Assembly: GCF_050947875.1 (NCBI RefSeq)
Contig: NW_027460346.1
Coordinates: forward strand, 2,236,000 to 2,299,999
DNA from: Dermacentor variabilis
Lineage: Eukaryota; Arthropoda; Arachnida; Ixodida; Ixodidae
Reading direction: 5' to 3'
DNA: 64,000 bases
In this document: piece after piece, positions 58,435-64,000 of the stretch
Layout of the letters: the number at the start of each line of letters is the position of its first letter
Numbering within the stretch: the first letter of the stretch is position 1
Notes under the pieces: generated by a model
What the model saw: only the letters and a program-made list of their open reading frames with translations
What the model was told of the DNA's origin: nothing
Databases searched by the model: none
Translations under genes and position numbers: made by a program

Positions 58435-59098
58435 ATTAAGACCGAAGAATTTGTTAAAAATTCTGAACATCATCCGTGTTTCGATTTGATAACATGCAAT
58501 ATCGCCTCCCTTATGCACCAAGCAGTCGATGAAAAACTCACCTTAACAACTGTCTCACTTCGACCTTCACTCCGCACTGTCGAGAACGCGTCGCAATATT
58601 GTATTTTTAATTGCCTAGGGTAACTATTATTACGGCCGCACTACATTACAGTTTACAGGCACCTCAGTTTGGTATAGTGCGTAGGCTTGATAGTGACCAA
58701 ACTCTATACTAAGGACATTCCAGGCATTCCTTCAAAAAGTGAAGCAATGTCTTATTGACAATGCCTGACACTGCCGATGCATACACACATCATAATTACG
58801 CAGCAAAAATAGCAGCTGCGATAGAAGTGTTTTATCTTTATAATAACAATCGGTATAGGGACACTTCAGCAAATTCGTTGGAGCCCAAAAGCGTGTACAT
58901 TGTAATTGCACAACTTATTTATGTTTAAAAAAAACGAGCTTGCGATCGTTTATATAGAGTTGGTGCACACTTTCATTAGTGCGCATTATACATGTGCTCT
59001 TTCTTTTTTCGCCTTCAGCTCTTTGTCACCTCTCTCCCTCAGTGCGGGGTTGCAAACCGGACGTGCGTCTAGCACATCTGGTACCGCAGCGAGTCACT
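58435..59098. other. No gene recognised
   Basis: AT-rich, nothing nameable. Confidence 0.4.
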
Positions 59099-59100
59099 TA

Positions 59101-61202
59101 TGAATGAATGAATGAATGAATGTTTATTTTGACAGAAATAAAATACAATGAATCTCTGTCAAAGAGGCTGACAAAAAGGCACGAATGCCTGACTAAGTGT
59201 CAGTCCCCTTCCCCGACCCGTTCCCAGTGCACAAAACACTCAAGCACACAGGGCAAGCATGGTACACAAAGTGGATACATACACAAAAAATGAAAAGTAC
59301 ATGAAATACGTAACAGAAATACTGGATGCGATTTGTGTACAAAAGAATGAACAGTCATACCTGAAGCGACAGCAAATACATGTTCACTTTTTTTTTGAAA
59401 GTGCTTAGGGACGGTGATTCATTTATTATAGTGAGTAAGCCAGGGTGATGATTCAGAAAATCTGCAACTATGAATGCCTGCTTTTGCATGCTGTAATTGA
59501 TACGGATCTGGCCTTTGTTGTAAGTTAATTTGCCTTTTGTTGTATTTGTGTTCATTCTGGAGGTATGCTTCAAAAAAGGCGCTTTCATTGAGTCTTACGT
59601 CTTTAAATATTGTAATGGCTGTTTTTTTGTTAATAAGGTTTTCTAATGTTAAAATACAATTCTTCTTGAAAAGCGGAGTGGAGTGGCTTCTATAGGGCGC
59701 ATTTTCAATTATCCGAATCATGCGTTTCTGCAATGTTAGTAAACTATGGATGTTGATTTTCGTCGTGGTACACCAGACAGATAAACAATATTGGAGGCGC
59801 GAATGCACTAGGCTATAGTATAATTGTTTTTCTTTAATCTGGAAGCTAATAGACGCTTTATTTTATTAATAACACCGATGGATTTTGAAATGCTGGTTTT
59901 AATGTTGCCGACATGACTGGACCAGTTTAAGTTTTCTTCAAACGTAACACCAAGGAACCTCTGGGACCCAGTACGTATAATGACTTCATCACGGAATTGT
60001 AATACTAAGCTATCATCAATACCCTTGTTACGAGGCCGAAAAATAATGTATTTTGTCTTTTTAGTGTTTAATTCCAATTTATTTGCTCTAAGCCAGTCTT
60101 GAAGATTACTGAGCGAAAAATTTGCTTCTTGCTGGAGAATAAGCAAGTTTCCACCAGAAAAGAAGATATTAGTGTCATCAGCATACATGATTATGTCAGG
60201 TGTTAGAGGCACGTTTGTGATGTCATTAATGTATAATAAAAAAAGAAGTGGCTCTAGGATGGACCCTTGCGGAACACCGTATTTGATTTCACCCATTGCT
60301 GATTTGGAATGACAAATGTATGTGTACTGTAGTCGGTTGGTTAAATAACTTTTAATTAGGTTAAGAGCAGTTCCCCTAATGCCGTACTCATTTAACTTTT
60401 GTAACAAGATATCGTGTTTAATGGAATCGAAAGCCTTTTTAATGTCGTCAAGAAATATTCCTACTGTGTACAGTTTGTCCTCAAAGTTACTTATTATTTT
60501 TTCTTTGATCTTGAGCAACGCCATTTCAGTACATTGGTGTTTTCGGAAACCGTATTGCTTTTCTGTTATAATATTATTTTGAGTACAGAAATTTAAAATT
60601 CTTTCGTTAATAACCTGCTCTACTATTTTGGAAAAGATTGGGAGAACTGAAATCGATCTGTAGTTGTTCACGTGATTCCTGTCTACCCCTTTAAAAACTA
60701 CCGATACCCGTGCAATCTTTAATTCATCGGGGAATGCGCCAGTGCGCAAAATTAAATTGCATATGTGTGACATTACTTTACAAATATGCAGCGCCACAGC
60801 TTTTATTGGTTCTGCCTTTATTCCATCCACACCACATGCTGTGAAATTCTTTAACTTTAGAAATAAGCTACTTATTTCAGCCTAAACTGTTAGTTCAAGA
60901 AATAGCGATCTGCTCATACTACATGGAATATAAGACCTGTAACTTGGGCTATCAGCATCAAACGCATCAGACGCGCCACATTGTAAGAAATGCTGATTAA
61001 ACTTATCGGCCAGTGCAGTCCCTGTGAAAGATACGCCTTTTCCCATAACTTCAAAAACAGGATTACGGTCACCGTTCAGAAGCAGATCATTCAATGTTTT
61101 CCAAACTTTTTTTTGATCATTAAGAATATGAGTGAACTTATTCTGTTCAATATTCAGCTGTTCAATATTCAGCTGTTCAATCGTTCTCCTAAAGTTATTT
61201 TT
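59101..61202 (-). mobile_element. CR1-like LINE, 5'-truncated, with ATTC tail
   Basis: The minus strand ends in AATAAACATTCATTCATTC (59101-59135), a microsatellite tail usual for CR1-type LINEs. Contains the RT and C-terminal part of ORF2. Its upstream end is replaced at about 61202 by a Ruka-like SINE. Confidence 0.82.
59355..61200 (-). pseudogene. ORF2 (RT and C-terminal region) of the CR1-like LINE
   Basis: Would reverse transcribe element RNA. Pieces in order: EQLNIEQNKFTHILNDQKKVWKTLNDLLLN (61160-61070), then TAG at ~60881 within TV*AEISS, then an open 340-codon frame 60830-59808 with NYRSISVLPIFSKIVEQVI, motif A IFLDDIKKAFDSI, motif B GVPQGSILEPLLFLLYINDI, motif C YADDTNIF and FLGVTFEENLNWSSHV. 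After a frameshift near 59808, 59808-59355 gives SRLQYCLSVWC and LQKRMIRIIENAPY. The catalytic YADD is intact, the frame is not. Better preserved than the LINE at 38-40 kb. Confidence 0.86.
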
Positions 61203-61474
61203 TTTTTATTGAATTCTGGAGTATTACGTGCCACAACCGCGATATGGTTATGAGGCACGCCGTATTGGGGGACTCTGGATTAATTTTTTTGACTACTTAG
61301 TTCTTTAACTAGTTGGCCAAAGCTAGTGGTCCTTTAACGTGCACCCAATTCACAGTTCACGGGCGTTTTTGCATTTCACCCCACATAGAAATGCGGCCGT
61401 CGCGGCCGGGATTCAATCCCGCGACCTCATTGTTAGCAGCGCAGCACTATAGCCGCTAAGCCACCACGGCGGGC
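61203..61474 (-). mobile_element. Ruka-like SINE with a ~40-bp insertion
   Basis: Body and complete head present but diverged; TTAGTTCTTTAACTAGTTGGCCAAAGCTAGTGG has been gained between the GACCACCT and GTGCACC blocks. No clear target duplication. It marks the upstream end of the CR1-like LINE. Confidence 0.8.
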
Positions 61475-61675
61475 TTTTCTGAAGGTTCTATCGCGCTTTT
61501 ATATTGATTTATTCATTCATTCACATTCAGGTACTCCGCAAGTTCCCTACTGGAGCGCTGAGCGGGCGGGGTTCATTATAAGAGATGATTGAAGAACACG
61601 GAGCAGATTTTGGTAAGTTTACGATACCATATAAACACAAGAATAATTAATTGTTGGGCCAGTTGGTCTTGCACT

Positions 61676-61804
61676 GTTGACGAGGAAAATTCACGAAAAA
61701 ATGAAGACACAGCACACAGGACGGGAAGACAAAGACAATCGCCTGTCTTTGTCTTCCTTCTCTGTGTGCGTTGTCTTTTTGTTGCGCGAATTTTCCTCGT
61801 CAGC
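61676..61804. repeat. Inverted repeat, ~60-bp arms
   Basis: GACGAGGAAAATTC at 61679 pairs with GAATTTTCCTCGTC at ~61788, and AAGACAAAGACA with TGTCTTTGTCTT at the centre. Arms are imperfect. Related single-arm sequence lies at 6065-6125. Confidence 0.8.
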
Positions 61805-62040
61805 AAATAAAAAAACAGCACGGAAAACACGAGCAACAAGCCAGTAACATACACGGGCTATGCATAATTAGGGTAAGGAGGGGCAAAATGAGGCAAGAAT
61901 TTTCAGATCCAACGCTACCCATGGTACTCGGGAGCCCCTTCAAACGATTTCTTAACTGTAAAGCGTGCACCGCTGCAATAGATACAATATTGCGGTGAAG
62001 CATTACTCCAGAAGTGCAAATTTTTGGTTTGGTTGGTTGC

Positions 62041-62150
62041 ATCAATTGAAGTGATAGCGCTGGATCGACACGGACAGGAAAGACAACAGGAGGTGCGCAA
62101 GTCTTGTCGTCTTTCCTGTCCGTGTCGCTCCAGCACTATGACTTCAGTTG
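62041..62150. repeat. Inverted repeat, ~45-bp arms
   Basis: CGACACGGACAGGAAAGAC at ~62068 pairs with GTCTTTCCTGTCCGTGTCG at ~62110, with AATTGAAGTGATAGCGCTGG opposite CCAGCACTATGACTTCAGTT. The sequence recalls the Penelope-like 3' region at ~34150-34210. Confidence 0.8.
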
Positions 62151-62154
62151 AAGT

Positions 62155-62750
62155 ATTACTCGTTGTGAATTGCGATCGAACGACGGGGTAAACTTGCGCC
62201 ACTGATTTTGCCGCTTTACACAACACGTGCGTCCTTTATTTTTCTTTCACAGTTACCTCTTCTTTCTTTTATGGAGATGGTGCGGTGCTTTCAGGCAGCC
62301 AAAGCAAACATGTGCCACTAGATTACGGGCGTCCCAGCTCCACCCGCAGGTCTCACAAGTTTCCCAGAAATTTCACTTCGTCACTTCGCAGGATGGCACC
62401 TCGTCGCTGCATCACGAAGGGATTCAGAGCCTGAATGTGCAAGAATGTCCGTCTGTAGATAGAGACGAAATGTGAAACGGGTCACGTGACCGGCTTGACG
62501 AAATGCCCAACCGAGACGGAATGTCCGACGAGTCTGAATGTCCCCTACTGGGCATAGCGTCTTGTGCGACATTGCACTGCTCGGTGTCACGAGCGAAAAC
62601 ACTGCGTCGGAGGACCAACAACGCTGCATGGAAATTACTTCTTGAAAGGGAAGAGGCACGCGTGCGCCTCAAGCATAACCAGAGCACGGGGTTGGTCGCG
62701 ACGGACCGCATAATGACTTTTATATTTATAAGCTATATACTATCTGTACA
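62155..62750. other. No gene recognised
   Basis: Frames below 100 codons with no family features. Confidence 0.4.
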
Positions 62751-62755
62751 TTATG

Positions 62756-62756
<1 letters not shown>

Positions 62757-62790
<34 letters not shown>

Positions 62791-62792
62791 AT
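62757..62792. repeat. (AAAT)n microsatellite
   Basis: About nine AAAT units, perhaps an old LINE/SINE tail. Confidence 0.9.
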
Positions 62793-62794
62793 CG

Positions 62795-63715
62795 TTTGGA
62801 CTTTTGGGAGAAGCCGGAACGAGAACGGAAAGGGCTGAAACAGATGCATGTAGAGCGTTCACAAAGTTTCTATCTAGTGGCTTGATCCTTACGAGGCGCT
62901 CTGCATATTACGTAGGCAACTTCTTGTTTCATAAGCCATCGGAAAGTTTTTTTTTCCTTGTATGCTATACCGGGTGACCTATTTTAAGAGATACTGACCT
63001 TCCTTAAATTATAATCTAACCGATGCGATGATCTTTACTACACTGTTCGTTCTTTCAGCACGACGGGCACCAGATAATTAACTAATTTGGTTAATAAACT
63101 TTTGAATTCTTGGTTTAACCCAAACGTTGCAATAGTTGTGTTGGAGGTTGACGTTGCAGGCAGTAAAAACAATTTACGCAATTTTAAAAATGCCATCCGT
63201 GGTTAAGATATTTGTGGGCGAAAATTTATGCGTATGTACATGCTTCAGAATCTGTGGCGTATACGCCACATTGACGTATACTAGCTCTGGGGTGGCTGGA
63301 GTTTCAGTCGTCCACCTTCTGGTCTAGTAGTGTAACCTGCCAAAGCGAAATTAATGAAATTAAAAGGTTTAACAGTAATTCTCTGTCAGTCTAACCTGAT
63401 CCAGTATTTCTTTGCGCTATTAAGAAATCCTAATTAATGAAATGGGCGATAAGAATGAGCAGATCTGATGGTCCCGATCTCGTTGCAACCATACGAAGAA
63501 AGTAGACAACGAAGCCACGAGACAGCATAGCGGAAATGATATGTTACGTTTAATTGAAACGTGTAACTGATAAGGTAAAGGAAGATCAAAGTTCACGAAT
63601 AAAGACAACTTGCCGCAGATGGGAGCCCCGAGCCGACATCTTCCTCATTAGACGCGTACGCTGCTTGAACAATTAACACCTTCTCGCCAGCTTCTGTGCA
63701 CGTGCGCACGAGTAA
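62795..63715. other. No gene recognised
   Basis: AT-rich, nothing nameable. Confidence 0.4.
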
Positions 63716-63728
63716 CACTAGGAATGTT

Positions 63729-63974
63729 TTTTTTTTTTTGCTTTAATTATGGGGCTTTACGTGCCAAAACCACTTTCTCATTATGAGGCATGCCGTAGTG
63801 GAGGACTTCGGAAATTTCGACCACCTGGGGTTCTTTTACGTGCACCTAACTCTAAGCACACGGGTGTTTTCGCATTTCGCCCCCATCGAAATGCGGCCGC
63901 CGTGGTCGGGATTCGATCCCGCGACCTCGTGCTCAGCAGCCCAACACCATAGCCACTGAGCAACCACGGCGGGT
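63729..63974 (-). mobile_element. Full-length Ruka-like SINE
   Basis: Complete body and head with intact B-box-like GGGATTCGATCCCGCGACC (read on plus). Flanked by TAGGAATGTT at 63719-63728 and 63975-63984. Young copy. Confidence 0.92.
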
Positions 63975-64000
63975 TAGGAATGTTGGTAGACCGTGCCCCT

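Noticed and set aside
55974..58489. Frames up to 827 codons rich in Arg-His-Thr or Cys-Val
   Set aside because: Same artefact from the CA/CG minisatellite; no start context, no domain.

Overview
The window looks like nuclear DNA of a hard tick (Ixodida, probably metastriate). The evidence is many copies of a tRNA-headed SINE matching the tick Ruka family as I know it, a glycine-rich RR cuticular protein gene split by introns, arthropod retroelements of several classes, and long microsatellites. It is mostly non-coding and repeat-rich. Many long reading frames here are artefacts of simple repeats.

Layout. 1-3.6 kb (minus): the 5' two thirds of a nearly intact Ty3/gypsy-class LTR retrotransposon whose integrase lies upstream of the reverse transcriptase (Gmr1-like order) and whose capsid carries a SCAN-like segment. 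5.7-5.9 and 8.6-8.7 kb: short LTRs of a second gypsy family. 6.5-11.1 kb (minus): a complete-looking cuticular protein gene with TATA box, 3-codon first exon, signal-peptide exon and RR-domain exon. 12.6-13.4 kb: first copy of a dispersed repeat, called family A here. 13.8, 21.6 and 23.2-25.05 kb: tandem repeats, the last a 1.86-kb CA tract. 25.3-26.7 kb: SINEs and LINE fragments. 27.3-29.5 kb (minus): a broken gypsy element (LTR, gag, protease). 31.8-34.2 kb: a rearranged Penelope-like element with a GIY-YIG nuclease. 38.1-42.4 kb: an RTE-like LINE interrupted by a CR1/Jockey-like LINE. 42.5-44.6 kb: second family A copy and a second RTE-like insertion. 46.9-48.9 kb: tandem repeats, including a family A copy whose inner segment is expanded to about 10 units. 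48.9-50 kb: GATGACGACG-rich repeat. 51.4-53.4 kb (minus): the 3' end of an unidentified multidomain gene with one in-frame stop. 53.9-55.1 kb: a satellite of about 127-bp monomers split by a SINE. 56.07-58.2 kb: a CA/CG minisatellite. 59.1-61.2 kb (minus): a CR1-like LINE. 61.2-64 kb: SINEs and inverted repeats.

Only two loci look like host protein genes: the cuticular protein (strong) and the 51.6-53.4 kb terminal exon (moderate). Two further TATA-plus-first-exon signals at 17.7 and 20.0 kb are tentative. The rest records layered transposition: target-site duplications define several insertions, and the LINE-in-LINE and SINE-in-satellite nests give relative ages. No rRNA, functional tRNA or CRISPR array was seen.
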